Source: Pedobacter foliorum
GTDB taxonomy: Bacteria > Bacteroidota > Bacteroidia > Sphingobacteriales > Sphingobacteriaceae
NCBI RefSeq assembly: GCF_013266735.1
Contig: NZ_JABSNU010000006.1
Coordinates: forward strand, 62,001 to 126,000
DNA length: 64,000 bases
Direction of reading: 5' to 3'
This document shows, in pieces, positions 50,636 through 60,627 of this stretch. The notes beneath the pieces are model-generated. The model searched no databases. It had not been told where the DNA came from and was given only the letters and a program-made list of their open reading frames with translations. The position numbers and the translations under genes are program-made. The first letter of the stretch is position 1, and every line of letters starts with the position of its first letter.

Positions 50636-53356
50636 TTAAGAAAAAGTAATATTTAAGCTTTCATTAGCTTTAACATTAATCTTCTTATTACTCATAATCC
50701 GCAATTCAGCACCATCCTGCTTTAATTGAACAGGAATATTTTGAGCACCTAACATTACAGACACTGATTTAATAGTACCCGAACCTATTTTATTAAAGGC
50801 TAGTTCCTGTAATTGCAACTCACCATATTTCAGGTTTATAGTGTGCAACTGCTTAGCTCCTGTCTTTTTCTGCCCATAACTGCCCCAGCCATTGGCCGAA
50901 GTAAATGGTGCTTTAAAGTTTTCTGCATTCCAGGCCGGTGAGAATTTAATATAGCCTTTAGGGCCATGATACTCAAAACCACAGGCATTAATAAATGTGC
51001 CATAACTTGCCATAGCTCTGGCATAATGATCACTACATTCAATCTCATTAAATGGATTTCTTTTTGCTGCATGATATCTATCATGAATAGATCTGGTTAG
51101 AACCAAACTTTCTTCAACCATACCTTCTGCCATCAAATGCGCAGCTACCTGATGTTCAAATCCGCTCATACACTCATGGAAGTATCCCAGTTGCCAGGTT
51201 ACATTCTCTCCAAATGGTTTAGGCTCATTATGAGGGTTCGTGTTCATTATCATTCCCCCTTCGCCCGGCAATGCATACGGCCTGCCGCCTACATGGGTTT
51301 TTATATATGCACCTACATCAGTAGTATAGTTATATTTCCATAAAGCTTTTAGTGCTGCAACGGCTTTATCCTTGCTCAATACTCTTGGCAACCCTACCTG
51401 AAATGCCCAGCTCTGACCATAAACCTGATCTATATGACAGGTGTTATAAGAACCCAAATTTTTACGCCCCTGCACCTTATCCGGTCTATGGATAAAATAT
51501 TCACCATTAAATAGTTCCTTTTCCATATTCTTACGGCCATTGGCTACATAAGTTTCGCAAGTTTTAGCAAATGAAGTATCATTCATTTCTTCTGCCATTG
51601 CCTGACCAGCCCTTGCTCCGGCAATACAAAGCCCTACAATCCATGCAATCTCACCTTCCCATACTGCATCCAATGTATTCTCCATTGGCGTATCGGTCAT
51701 ACCATCCCCATTCTTATCCTGATCAAGCATAAACTGCGTTGCTTTTTTAATTCTTGGCCAGTTGGTTTGCAGAAAAGTATTATCGCCACTCATTTGGTGC
51801 TCACGATAAAACCTAAGAACAGTACCTGCCTGTCCGTCAATTGCCGGTCTGCTTTCATTTTCTGCGCGGAATATAATCGCTCCGCTATCCTCCTTAAAAC
51901 CAACACCTAAATCTACACGATGTCTTAAGTCTCGCTCCAACTCCGGGAATATTCTGGCTACAGCCTGTGCATACTGCCACACGTGAGTACAAGTTCCGGC
52001 ACAAGCACCTACACCTTCCCAACTCCAAAATCTGCCATCAGCGAACCGATAAGTATTGGCTGTTGCGAGAGTATCAATATTAATAAAAGTACGTTCCAGG
52101 AACCAGTATGGCAGTGTAGAGTCATTCCATGTGGTGCTCCACAGCTCTGTTGTCTTTGTTAATTTTTCAAAATTCGACTGCAAATAAGAACTTACTGCTT
52201 TGGCGTCTTTAAATCTGGTAGCATAATGAAATCCTTCTTCGGCATCCTTAACTATTTTTTTCAGGTTAACATTTGCATTGTTAAAATGCCAGCTAATTGA
52301 ATAATCAGCCTTAACTGACTTTCCGGGGCTAAGCGTTTCTGTAATTTCAATTCCCCCAACCAATTTCCCCGATGCATCTTCAGATCCCGAACTGGTAACC
52401 GCAGCATTAAAATGTTTGTCGGTAATCGGCCAAGGCTCAATATCAGCATAAGTTTTTCCCTTTGCTTTATGTAGACTAAAACACATGGTTCCGCTGTCCT
52501 GTGCATTTTTCACCTCATCGTTAGCTGCGTCAAATGAAGAAAAAATACTACTTGAACTATCGGCTGTTAAAACTTCATTCTTTCTTTTCCCTGTATTTAC
52601 CTTTCCGGTTAGTTTGTTAACCCCATTTTCCATCCAGCCTAACACTGAAACATTAATATTACTAGTGGTAGTATTTTTTACTTCTACGCGCAGAATGGTT
52701 GCCGGTAATGCAGAATTCTGTGCATCTAAGGGAATAAATGGAGAATAAACCTTTAGTTGCACTGCAACAGGAAAATCCTTACTAATGTATTTTATGGTAG
52801 CCATTGGATAAGCAGGCTTAAAAACTATCTCATCCCAATGCTCTTCGCTTAATTCTTTAATAAACGTTTTACCGTTAACAACAACTTTTACAGCAAAGCC
52901 CTGCTCTAAAACTCGTCTATTATTAGCAATAGCAGGTTCTATATAAGCAGAGCCATCCCTGGCACGGATTTTTCTAACTTCGGCTCCGTCATTCCAATTC
53001 ACAGTTTTAGGATCTATACCTTCCTGTGCACCTTCAAAAGTTTCGTTATAGATTTGCCATAACCATAGTCTGCCATCTCCGCCAACATACACTGTTCCGG
53101 CATGGAGGCCGCCAACCGGCATTCCAATATATTGAAATTCATTTTTACTTTTAAAATAAGCAGTCTCTTCACCCCTGTTGTAAAGTGACCTTACCCATTT
53201 AGCATCTAGTCCCTTATTTGTGGGGATGTTGTGCAATGGGTAATCCAGGGCAAAAATACTTTTACCCCATACCGGGAATTGTACAGCAGCCAGGCCTGCA
53301 GTAAGCAAGCCGGCTTTTTTAATAAAATCTCTTCTATTGGATGATTGGTTAGGCAT
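50636..53356 (-). CDS. GH116-like (GBA2-type) glycoside hydrolase with Tat-like signal
   Basis: A 906-residue protein. The N-terminus has a twin-arginine motif (NRRDFIKKAG) and a hydrophobic stretch, so export folded is likely. A GBA2-type N-terminal domain follows (GMPVGGLHAGTVYVGGDGR near 78-96) and then an alpha-helical barrel (about 420-800) with SWEGVGACAGTCTHVW and DAVWEGEIAW segments, where acid residues equivalent to the GH116 nucleophile and acid/base may lie. The family contains beta-glucosidases and glucosylceramidases. The substrate here is unknown. It stands alone, 79 nt downstream of the small membrane-protein gene. Confidence 0.82.
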   Translation of the reverse strand: MPNQSSNRRDFIKKAGLLTAGLAAVQFPVWGKSIFALDYPLHNIPTNKGLDAKWVRSLYNRGEETAYFKSKNEFQYIGMPVGGLHAGTVYVGGDGRLWLWQIYNETFEGAQEGIDPKTVNWNDGAEVRKIRARDGSAYIEPAIANNRRVLEQGFAVKVVVNGKTFIKELSEEHWDEIVFKPAYPMATIKYISKDFPVAVQLKVYSPFIPLDAQNSALPATILRVEVKNTTTSNINVSVLGWMENGVNKLTGKVNTGKRKNEVLTADSSSSIFSSFDAANDEVKNAQDSGTMCFSLHKAKGKTYADIEPWPITDKHFNAAVTSSGSEDASGKLVGGIEITETLSPGKSVKADYSISWHFNNANVNLKKIVKDAEEGFHYATRFKDAKAVSSYLQSNFEKLTKTTELWSTTWNDSTLPYWFLERTFINIDTLATANTYRFADGRFWSWEGVGACAGTCTHVWQYAQAVARIFPELERDLRHRVDLGVGFKEDSGAIIFRAENESRPAIDGQAGTVLRFYREHQMSGDNTFLQTNWPRIKKATQFMLDQDKNGDGMTDTPMENTLDAVWEGEIAWIVGLCIAGARAGQAMAEEMNDTSFAKTCETYVANGRKNMEKELFNGEYFIHRPDKVQGRKNLGSYNTCHIDQVYGQSWAFQVGLPRVLSKDKAVAALKALWKYNYTTDVGAYIKTHVGGRPYALPGEGGMIMNTNPHNEPKPFGENVTWQLGYFHECMSGFEHQVAAHLMAEGMVEESLVLTRSIHDRYHAAKRNPFNEIECSDHYARAMASYGTFINACGFEYHGPKGYIKFSPAWNAENFKAPFTSANGWGSYGQKKTGAKQLHTINLKYGELQLQELAFNKIGSGTIKSVSVMLGAQNIPVQLKQDGAELRIMSNKKINVKANESLNITFS

Positions 53357-53434
53357 ATAGATATATCTGGTTCAATTAACTAAAACTAAACAGTTTATAT
53401 CAAATTATTTTGGATTTGCCAAAATCGCTTAACA

Positions 53435-53680
53435 TTATGGCAATTTCATTTTATGTTCCGTACAATGCCATCCGTCTTTCCCACCAGCACCCCTGCTGAA
53501 TGCAAATCGCATCAATATTCCATTTGCCGCGATGAACAATACAATCGCCAGTATGGCGGCAACTTTTGTGAGCGAAACAAGGGTCGGATTTCCCGAAAAC
53601 CCACCAAAAATATAACCGATAATAAATACCATACAAACACCAAATAGTATTCGTACGAACATGATAACTGCGAATCCCAT
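53435..53680 (-). CDS. Small two-helix membrane protein
   Basis: An 81-residue protein with two hydrophobic segments (about 5-28 and 38-58) and a Gly-rich, basic end containing WHCTEHK. No family is recognised. It starts 25 nt after the TPR-like gene and may belong to the same transcript. Other frames here (53451-53636, 53453-53647) lack membrane or codon character and are taken as shadows. Confidence 0.6.
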   Translation of the reverse strand: MGFAVIMFVRILFGVCMVFIIGYIFGGFSGNPTLVSLTKVAAILAIVLFIAANGILMRFAFSRGAGGKDGWHCTEHKMKLP

Positions 53681-53705
53681 GATCTTAAATTTTAGTTATT
53701 AATGA

Positions 53706-54365
53706 TTATTTGTTTTTACCTAATAATTCCTGATTCTCTGTTTTGCCCCAGTGTGGTTGAACGTCTGATTTCTCATTTTGGAGCAAAGCAAGGCTCTTGG
53801 TAGCCAACTGCTTTCCAGCCTCCTTGTCACCTCCCCACATTTTTGGGGTCTTATACATTTCCCAGGCTTTTACATAGATTGCTCTGGGGTTTTCAGGATT
53901 GAGCGCCTGTGCTTTTACACGGTACTGCTGAGAAAGCACTCCGTATTTTCTTCCGTGCGTCATAGGATTAATGAACACCTTTGTACGGTAAACCATACTC
54001 ATCACAGTGTACAGCTCTGAAAGCTCCTTTTTTTGCTGTACTGTATCGAGTAGCGACTTAGCCATTTGTACCTGCTTTTCTGCGCGATTGCTAAATGGTT
54101 CTATACTTTCGCCATCGTCCTGATTGATAAAACCTACCTTTGCATTACAAAATGCGGCATAATAATACGGCAGCCAGTCTTTTTGTTGTTGCGCTGCAAT
54201 TCCCAAAAATTCTTTTTCCAGCAACTCAAAATCTTTTGCCTTAGTTGCCTGATCTAATTTTGTTACCGCACTTTGCAATGCGGCGTTTCGTTTTCCTTGT
54301 TCCTGTGCCTCTGAAGTAAAGTAAACTGATACTACAGCCAGGATAATTAATGTTAACTTTTTCAT
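53706..54365 (-). CDS. Exported TPR-like helical protein
   Basis: A 219-residue protein with a signal peptide ending near SEAQ. The rest is helical with TPR-like spacing (WLPYYYAAFCNAKVGF, L-N-P-E-N-P-R-A-I-Y-V-K-A near 157-170). It is encoded 29 nt after the TonB receptor gene and is probably cotranscribed with it. Proteins of this shape often accompany such receptors in Bacteroidota, but no activity can be assigned. Confidence 0.75.
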   Translation of the reverse strand: MKKLTLIILAVVSVYFTSEAQEQGKRNAALQSAVTKLDQATKAKDFELLEKEFLGIAAQQQKDWLPYYYAAFCNAKVGFINQDDGESIEPFSNRAEKQVQMAKSLLDTVQQKKELSELYTVMSMVYRTKVFINPMTHGRKYGVLSQQYRVKAQALNPENPRAIYVKAWEMYKTPKMWGGDKEAGKQLATKSLALLQNEKSDVQPHWGKTENQELLGKNK

Positions 54366-54394
54366 GTTAATGGTTTTTAATGGTTAATAAATAT

Positions 54395-56626
54395 TTATAG
54401 ATTTTTGTCGAGGAAGTCGCTGGTGCGATCAATACCGAAGCTCATGAATATACCCGCATAGAAAAATCGGGTAGCAGGCAATGTTATGGGCACTTTATTG
54501 GCTCCATCCAAACTATAGTTATAGCCGAACACCTGTTTAGTCCCTAGAACATTATTTACGCCTACACTAAACCCGGAAACAGGTCTTTGCTTCCAACTGC
54601 CGAAGATTGAAAAAAGATGAGCAATCTGTAAGTTCATTACACTATAGGCTTTCGTTTTCCCCTGATCGAAGATTTTGTAAGCATTCTCGTCAATACTGTA
54701 TCTCAAATCATAATACGGCCTTCCTGTAGCAACTGCATACGACACATTCACATAAGTATTGATCTCCTGAAAGTTCTTCTTAATGGCAACAGTTGCTGTA
54801 TGTGGGGTAGCAAAAGCAGGTTGCAACGCAAACGGATAATTGAGGTAATTACGTTTGGTATCCAAATAGGTATAAGTTACCCAGTAATCAAGATTTTTAA
54901 TCGTTTTTTTATCTCTGAAAAACAATTCTACACCCTGGGCATATCCACTTCCTTCGTTACTAATAACAGGCACCGTTTTTACCAGGTCGGCATACTGCTT
55001 GCGGTATACCTCTATTCTCAGAAAACGGTTTCTTGCTTTTTTAGTATAGTTTAGGATGTAATGTGTTGCCTTTGAAAATTTCAGATTAGTGCTCTGGTAC
55101 AAGATTTCGTTTAAAGGTTCCTGGTAAAAAATGCCATAAGCCAGATTGAATTGTCCGCCGTCATTTAAACGATACGCAAAACTTGCGCGTGGTGCTATAA
55201 CTGCCTTGTTTAACAGTGAGGAGTACTCTATACGAGCTCCAATTTTAGCTGCCAGATCTTTTGCCATATAAATATCCCCTTCAACAAAAGCAGCCGATAG
55301 ATTGTCGGTAACAGACAAAGTGCTGTCCTTAGAAAAACCCCTATCTTGATTATAAAAATGTTCTGCTCCGAAACGTATTGCCTGGTTGTTTGAAAATGCA
55401 TTGGTAAATACTATTCTGGCCTGCGCAAAGTTAGATCTGATTAGCCTCTGGGCATTCTTATAACTTAGTACTTCATTTTGAGGATTTACGGGTTGCCCGT
55501 CGGCATCTAAAAGGCCATTAATGGTATGATCTTTATTGTAACTATAGGCCAAGCCTGCATCAATTTGCCAGCTATCTGCTAAATAATCTTTATAACTAAG
55601 ATTATTGTAAATGCTCGTTCCTTTTACCTGATAGCTGGATTTTAATGCAGCACTATCAATATCAGCATTACGCATACCAACATCACTGATGTTCCAGTTG
55701 GTATAAAACTTAACCATTCCGGTCTTCCCGGTTTTTATCCTAAAATTTGCATCACCCTCAAAGTATTCCGGACCACTAAAATAATCAGGCTTTTGCCTAA
55801 CAATAGAATTATAAAATGTTGCATTACTGTAACGCAGCGTAGCGCCATAGCTACTTCTCTTGTTGCTCGATAACTGTTGTATACCTGCATTGAAACTGGG
55901 TGGAAAAATAGCAAAATAGGCTGATGATTTTTCAGGGAGCTCATTGCTTTCGAGGATCAAAGCGCTACTCATTGCCTGACCATACAATGCAGAATAACCT
56001 CCGGTGCTAAAAAGTATGCCTTTAAACAGAATTGGATTAACACGCGCGTACTGCTGCACACCCGGTACCTTTGGATAGTTCGGATTTTTAAGAAGCGTAC
56101 CATCTATAAACTGTTTAGTTTCGTCGCCTGTTCCACCGCGAACAAACAAACCATCCAAATCACCAACTTGCTGCGCGCCAGGCAACGACCGTAAGGCTAA
56201 AGACAAATCAGCATTGTTACCTGCAACAGTAAAGGCATCCATTGCGGTAAGCGAAGCTCCTTTAGCCTTATCGCTCGCCTCAAAAGAACCCGCGCTAATG
56301 GTTACTTCATTAAGCGTTCTTGCATCTGGCTTTAAAATAATGTCCAGATAAATGGATGAATCTAAGCTGAGATCTTTTGTAAATAATTTATAACCTATTG
56401 AAGAGACAGACAGTATCTGTTTCCCTTTTAAGCCTTCAATACTGAATTTACCGGTGCTATCTGTTTTCCCTCCTTTATTTGAAGGACTTAATAAAACACT
56501 TGCAGATGGAATGGCCTTTCCTTGATCACTTTTCACGGTTCCTGAAATCCGGTACTGACCATAAGCAAAGGGTGAGGCCAATGCCAGCAAAATTATGGTT
56601 ATGTATTTTACAGAATTTGTTTTCAT
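54395..56626 (-). CDS. TonB-dependent receptor next to a LytS/LytR pair
   Basis: A receptor of 743 residues from the ATG at 56626 (MKTNSVKYITIILL). A frame from 56647 only adds seven residues before the signal peptide. Domains: carboxypeptidase-like (about 25-105), plug with GLFVRGGTGDETKQFIDG near 160 and barrel to the end. The substrate is unknown. Its promoter may be the -7 box at 56655-56662, and the two-component genes lie upstream on the same strand. Confidence 0.88.
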   Translation of the reverse strand: MKTNSVKYITIILLALASPFAYGQYRISGTVKSDQGKAIPSASVLLSPSNKGGKTDSTGKFSIEGLKGKQILSVSSIGYKLFTKDLSLDSSIYLDIILKPDARTLNEVTISAGSFEASDKAKGASLTAMDAFTVAGNNADLSLALRSLPGAQQVGDLDGLFVRGGTGDETKQFIDGTLLKNPNYPKVPGVQQYARVNPILFKGILFSTGGYSALYGQAMSSALILESNELPEKSSAYFAIFPPSFNAGIQQLSSNKRSSYGATLRYSNATFYNSIVRQKPDYFSGPEYFEGDANFRIKTGKTGMVKFYTNWNISDVGMRNADIDSAALKSSYQVKGTSIYNNLSYKDYLADSWQIDAGLAYSYNKDHTINGLLDADGQPVNPQNEVLSYKNAQRLIRSNFAQARIVFTNAFSNNQAIRFGAEHFYNQDRGFSKDSTLSVTDNLSAAFVEGDIYMAKDLAAKIGARIEYSSLLNKAVIAPRASFAYRLNDGGQFNLAYGIFYQEPLNEILYQSTNLKFSKATHYILNYTKKARNRFLRIEVYRKQYADLVKTVPVISNEGSGYAQGVELFFRDKKTIKNLDYWVTYTYLDTKRNYLNYPFALQPAFATPHTATVAIKKNFQEINTYVNVSYAVATGRPYYDLRYSIDENAYKIFDQGKTKAYSVMNLQIAHLFSIFGSWKQRPVSGFSVGVNNVLGTKQVFGYNYSLDGANKVPITLPATRFFYAGIFMSFGIDRTSDFLDKNL

Positions 56627-56654
56627 TACCTGCGAGTTTTGTATCACTTACAGG

Positions 56655-56662
56655 CAAACTTA
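56655..56662 (-). promoter_or_regulatory. Possible -7 box of the TonB receptor gene
   Basis: On the minus strand this reads TAAGTTTG, an exact TAnnTTTG match, 29 nt before the ATG at 56626. No TTG is found at the right distance, so the site could depend on an activator such as the adjacent LytR-type regulator. Confidence 0.3.
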
Positions 56663-56700
56663 TACTGAAAATTGATGCAGTTTTTAGAGAGTAGACTACA

Positions 56701-57405
56701 TCAGTAATTGTGTAGACGAGACCGAAGATTCTCTTTATAAAACTCACTAACAGGAACTTCTTTATTGCCTATACACACAACGTCCCGTTTCAGAGCAGTT
56801 ATCTTTTGCACAGCTGCAAGAAAGGATTTATGGGTTCTTACAAAGGTATTTGATGGAAGCTTTTCTTCCATTGCCTTCATAGTCATACGGGTAAGCACAG
56901 GTTTATCAGCGGTTGACAAATGAATCTTGATGTAATCTTTTAGTCCCTCAATATATTCAATATCTGCAACTACAATTTTAACAAGTGTATACTCTACATT
57001 TACAAAGAAGTCCTGAATTACATTTATCTCTTCATTCAGATTATTCTGCAAGCGAAATAACTCATTGGCACGGTTACAGGCTTTTAAAAAACGTTCAAAA
57101 CTGAAGGGCTTTAACAGATAATCCACTACCTGCTGATTGAACCCTTCCAGGGCATATTGCTCGTAAGCTGTTACCAGAATCACCATTGGTGGGTGCTGTA
57201 ACGATTGCAAAAACTGTAGTCCACTTAACCCCGGCATTTGTATATCCAGAAAAATGAGATCTATCTGTTCCTTTTGTAAAACTTCATACGCTTCAAACGC
57301 ATTTTTACAAGTTTTAATCAACTCTAAAAATGGCAGCTGCCGGATGTTATCTTCCAAAAGATCCCGAACCAATTTTTCATCATCAATGGCAATACATTTG
57401 ATCAT
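56701..57405 (-). CDS. LytTR-type response regulator
   Basis: A 234-residue regulator: receiver domain (about 1-120) with acidic pocket DDE near 7-9, phospho-acceptor Asp in IFLDIQMPG near 54 and Lys in LLKPFSF near 99, then a LytTR DNA-binding domain (about 135-232) with R-T-H-K-S-F. It overlaps the kinase gene by 4 nt, so they form one unit. The neighbouring TonB receptor gene is the probable target. Confidence 0.93.
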   Translation of the reverse strand: MIKCIAIDDEKLVRDLLEDNIRQLPFLELIKTCKNAFEAYEVLQKEQIDLIFLDIQMPGLSGLQFLQSLQHPPMVILVTAYEQYALEGFNQQVVDYLLKPFSFERFLKACNRANELFRLQNNLNEEINVIQDFFVNVEYTLVKIVVADIEYIEGLKDYIKIHLSTADKPVLTRMTMKAMEEKLPSNTFVRTHKSFLAAVQKITALKRDVVCIGNKEVPVSEFYKENLRSRLHNY

Positions 57406-58427
57406 TTAAGCATTAAAGTTAAGGTAATATGGAACAAGTTGTTTTCCGTTCTTATTTTTAAGTTGTGCTTGTCTTTATAAAGTAAATCAAGTCGGGATTT
57501 AACGTTGGCTAATCCAATGCCTGAGTTTTCATCTTTACTGGAGTCGTGCTCATTATCAATATGATTTTCTACTTCAAATATAAGCACATCATTCTTTACA
57601 GAAATATTTATGCTGATTATCGGATGATCCTGGTACCCAACACCATGTTTAAAAGCATTTTCAACAAAGGGAATGAGCAACATTGGCTCAATTTTATAAT
57701 CTCCCTTTTCTACATTCGGATCTACTTCATACTTAATTTCAACGTCGTTGCCAAAACGCAGGTTCTGTAATTCTATATAATTATTAAGATAAGAAACTTC
57801 TTTGCCAAGCGCTACCCTTTTCCCCTGTGTGTCATACAACATATAACGCATTAGTTCTGAAAGCATAATCAGCGAAGGTTCCATCTGATCTGATTTCTTT
57901 CTGGCGAGCGACACAAGGTTGGTAAGCACATTGAAGAGGAAATGTGGACTGATCTGAGACCGTAGAAACTTTAATTCGGTTGACAAATGTTCTGCTTCAA
58001 TCTTTTGTTGTTTCCTGTCATACGCTATCTTATCGACTACCTTACGGTAAATAATGCTAATTATAAATATCCCAATAGAAGGTGCAAAGACAAATTTGTA
58101 AGCAGACATGTCTTTTAACACATCGGGGAACCACCATAAAAGCAGGTGGTATTTTAACTGAAAGGAACTTATTATAAGAATTACCGATGCAATAATGTAT
58201 AACCACCACCATCGCCTGTTAAGCAATCGGGGCATCAGGTAAAAGGCATTAAAGTAAAATATAAAAAGATGTATAAAGCCCGCAAGGGTAAAGAAATGCC
58301 CTGGAATAGGCCCTATTTTATAATCATGTTGTGCCGAGGAAACAAAATAAGGTAACAGTAGAATCATTCCCCAAACAAAAACATGAAGGGCGAAACTGAT
58401 GTTTTGGAATTTAACAGATATTTTCAT
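57402..58427 (-). CDS. LytS-type sensor histidine kinase
   Basis: A 341-residue membrane kinase: four hydrophobic helices (about 10-130), a coiled linker, the His_kinase box with phospho-acceptor His in ISPHFLFNVL near 160, and a C-terminal ATPase part with FVENAFKHGVG near 256 and GIGLANVKSRL near 305. No sensor domain outside the membrane is seen, so the signal may be sensed in the membrane. It is coupled to the regulator gene by the overlap. Confidence 0.92.
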   Translation of the reverse strand: MKISVKFQNISFALHVFVWGMILLLPYFVSSAQHDYKIGPIPGHFFTLAGFIHLFIFYFNAFYLMPRLLNRRWWWLYIIASVILIISSFQLKYHLLLWWFPDVLKDMSAYKFVFAPSIGIFIISIIYRKVVDKIAYDRKQQKIEAEHLSTELKFLRSQISPHFLFNVLTNLVSLARKKSDQMEPSLIMLSELMRYMLYDTQGKRVALGKEVSYLNNYIELQNLRFGNDVEIKYEVDPNVEKGDYKIEPMLLIPFVENAFKHGVGYQDHPIISINISVKNDVLIFEVENHIDNEHDSSKDENSGIGLANVKSRLDLLYKDKHNLKIRTENNLFHITLTLMLK

Positions 58428-58533
58428 TAGCCTATAATAGCAAACTATAAAGCTACTTATTCATAAATGTAATGAAACAAAGAGTAGACAAAGCAGGCAA
58501 TTGTATCGACAACATCCTGCTTTTATTACCCTA

Positions 58534-59898
58534 CTAGCTTCTCAGATGCCAGGCTTTAGGTTTGGTAAAAGCACGTAAGCCCTGATGGGACAAGGTAGCT
58601 CCGATACCAGAATGTTTTCGACCACTCCATGGCACGCCGGCACTTACCCTGTCGCAGCAATTCCAATATCCTGTACCGGAATCAATTTGCTCAAGGATAT
58701 GTTCAGCCCTATCTCTGTTGTCAGAATAAACCGAAGCTGTAAGCCCGTAGGCGGTATCTTTCATCATCTCTAAAGCTTCATCATCATCTCTCACTTTCAT
58801 AATTCCTATGATGGGGCCAAAGCTTTCTTCCTGCATCACTTTCATATCATTAGTTACATCGGTTAAAACGGTAGGCTCAAAATAATGCCCAACGTGGCCT
58901 TTGCGCTTACCTCCATGCAATAGCGTGGCTCCTTTTTCTAAAGCATCCTCAACCTGCTGTTTCAGTACACTAATCTGCTCCTTTCTTGTAAGCGCACCGA
59001 TGTAAACTCCTTCTTCTGTAGGTAGTCCCGATTTCCATGACTTTACTTCCTTTACAAAAGCATCTACATAATCATCATATACGTTTTCATGTACATAAAT
59101 GCGCTCAACAGCACAGCAGCTCTGTCCATTATTATAAAAAGCCCCGTCGGCAGTGCCTGCAGCAACCGAAGCAATATCTTTTACATCATCGGTTACATAA
59201 AGCGGATCTTTACCACCCAGTTCAAGCTGACAAGGAACCATCTTTTTTGCTACCTTTTCATAAATATACTTTCCTGTTTTGTAAGACCCCGTAAAGAAAT
59301 AACCGTCGAAATCCATATCCAACAAATCCATTCCTGTTTCTTTACCACCTATAGCTATCTGAAAAACGTTTTCAGGAATGCCTGCTTTTTTAAGCAAGCC
59401 CTCAATTTCCAACCCTGTTAAAGAAGCATACTCCGAAGGTTTATACATTACCGTATTTCCGGCAAGTAAGGCAGGTACAAATACATTTACACCAACAAGA
59501 TAAGGGTAGTTCCAGGCAGATATATTACATATTACACCAAGTGGATCATAAGAAATTTTTTCCTGGAGTTCCTCCGAATCAGTCACCAATTCATCCGAAA
59601 GATACTTCTCTGCATTGTTAATCATCCATTGAATCCTTGTCCTTGCACCATTAAGCTCATTCCGCGACTGCTGCAAAGGCTTGCCAACTTCGGAAGTAAG
59701 TATGGATGCAAGCTTTTCCTTTTCAAGATCCAACAGATCATAAAACCTCTGGATGACTGCTATTCGCTCTTTTAATGATTGCTGAGCCCAATGTTTTTGA
59801 GCAGCTTTAAGCAAGTTGTATTTCTTATCTAACGATGGTCTGTCGTTTTCTATTAATAGGGTAATAATTTCTTCGGTAGCCGGATTTACAACATTCAT
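58534..59898 (-). CDS. NAD(P)-dependent aldehyde dehydrogenase
   Basis: A 454-residue aldehyde dehydrogenase with ELGGKDPLYV near 229 (general base Glu) and nucleophile Cys in NNGQSCCAV near 263, plus ESFGPI near 357. It is the last gene of an operon with alcohol dehydrogenase, gamma-glutamyl hydrolase, ligase and permease, and overlaps the hydrolase gene by 4 nt. In the pathway proposed it would oxidise a gamma-glutamyl amino aldehyde to the acid (gamma-glutamylglycine if the substrate is ethanolamine). Relatives include succinate-semialdehyde and gamma-glutamyl aldehyde dehydrogenases. Confidence 0.9.
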   Translation of the reverse strand: MNVVNPATEEIITLLIENDRPSLDKKYNLLKAAQKHWAQQSLKERIAVIQRFYDLLDLEKEKLASILTSEVGKPLQQSRNELNGARTRIQWMINNAEKYLSDELVTDSEELQEKISYDPLGVICNISAWNYPYLVGVNVFVPALLAGNTVMYKPSEYASLTGLEIEGLLKKAGIPENVFQIAIGGKETGMDLLDMDFDGYFFTGSYKTGKYIYEKVAKKMVPCQLELGGKDPLYVTDDVKDIASVAAGTADGAFYNNGQSCCAVERIYVHENVYDDYVDAFVKEVKSWKSGLPTEEGVYIGALTRKEQISVLKQQVEDALEKGATLLHGGKRKGHVGHYFEPTVLTDVTNDMKVMQEESFGPIIGIMKVRDDDEALEMMKDTAYGLTASVYSDNRDRAEHILEQIDSGTGYWNCCDRVSAGVPWSGRKHSGIGATLSHQGLRAFTKPKAWHLRS

Positions 59899-60611
59899 CT
59901 TTTATGATTTTTAACTGCTTCTATAAACTGTTCTTTAACTTTTTGAGAGAGCGGATTGGATTCCTTCTCTTTCATTCTTTCAGGATGCCATTGTACACCG
60001 AGCATAAAAGCCTTATCGGTTTTGTCTTTAAATTCCAATGCTTCAATAATACCATCTGGGGTATCTGAGTAGGCACTAACCATTAAATTATCACCTAAAT
60101 AACCAGGATTTACACCTTGATGATGGGCGCTATTTACCTCACCTTTTTCTACACCTGTTACGCTATACAACAAGCTGTTTCGTTCAATCTTTACGCCATG
60201 AACTTTATCCTCAATACCCTTTTTATGGATCTGATTTTTCTCTTCCCCATTATCCTCAAATACTTTCCCGCCCTCAAGGATATTCACATACTGCATCCCC
60301 CTGCAAATGCCAAGAACGGGCACCTGATGATCTTGCGAATAGGTATAGATTTGCAATTCAAATTGATCCCTTTCCGGCAAAAACTTATCTGGCTTGTGCG
60401 GGTAATCCTGCGCACCGCCATACAATTCGGGCACAACATCAATTCCTCCCGTTAAAACAAAGCCATCGCAAAGCTGAAAATCGTAGATGTTATCTTTTTG
60501 AAAAGAAAGCTCAATGAGTTCAATTTCATCGCCCAACTCTTGCGAAGTAAACCAATTCCAGTAGTTCTGAAAATTGGTTTCGGTATAGCTTATTCCAATC
60601 TTTTTTTTCAT
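59895..60611 (-). CDS. Class I glutamine amidotransferase-like gamma-glutamyl hydrolase (PuuD type)
   Basis: A 238-residue enzyme of the peptidase C26 type. Nucleophile Cys in LGICRGMQYVN near 103 and His/Glu in QWHPERM near 208-213 form the triad. E. coli PuuD cuts gamma-glutamyl-GABA; here the enzyme would release glutamate and the acid product from a gamma-glutamyl conjugate. The gene lies between the alcohol dehydrogenase (16 nt) and the aldehyde dehydrogenase (4-nt overlap), where a final hydrolytic step fits. Confidence 0.88.
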   Translation of the reverse strand: MKKKIGISYTETNFQNYWNWFTSQELGDEIELIELSFQKDNIYDFQLCDGFVLTGGIDVVPELYGGAQDYPHKPDKFLPERDQFELQIYTYSQDHQVPVLGICRGMQYVNILEGGKVFEDNGEEKNQIHKKGIEDKVHGVKIERNSLLYSVTGVEKGEVNSAHHQGVNPGYLGDNLMVSAYSDTPDGIIEALEFKDKTDKAFMLGVQWHPERMKEKESNPLSQKVKEQFIEAVKNHKR

Positions 60612-60627
60612 CAGAATATATTGTTAT

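Noticed and set aside
53453..53647. Alternative 64-residue plus-strand frame opposite the 81-residue membrane protein
   Set aside because: Polar, without features; the minus-strand frame has two clear membrane helices and operon spacing.
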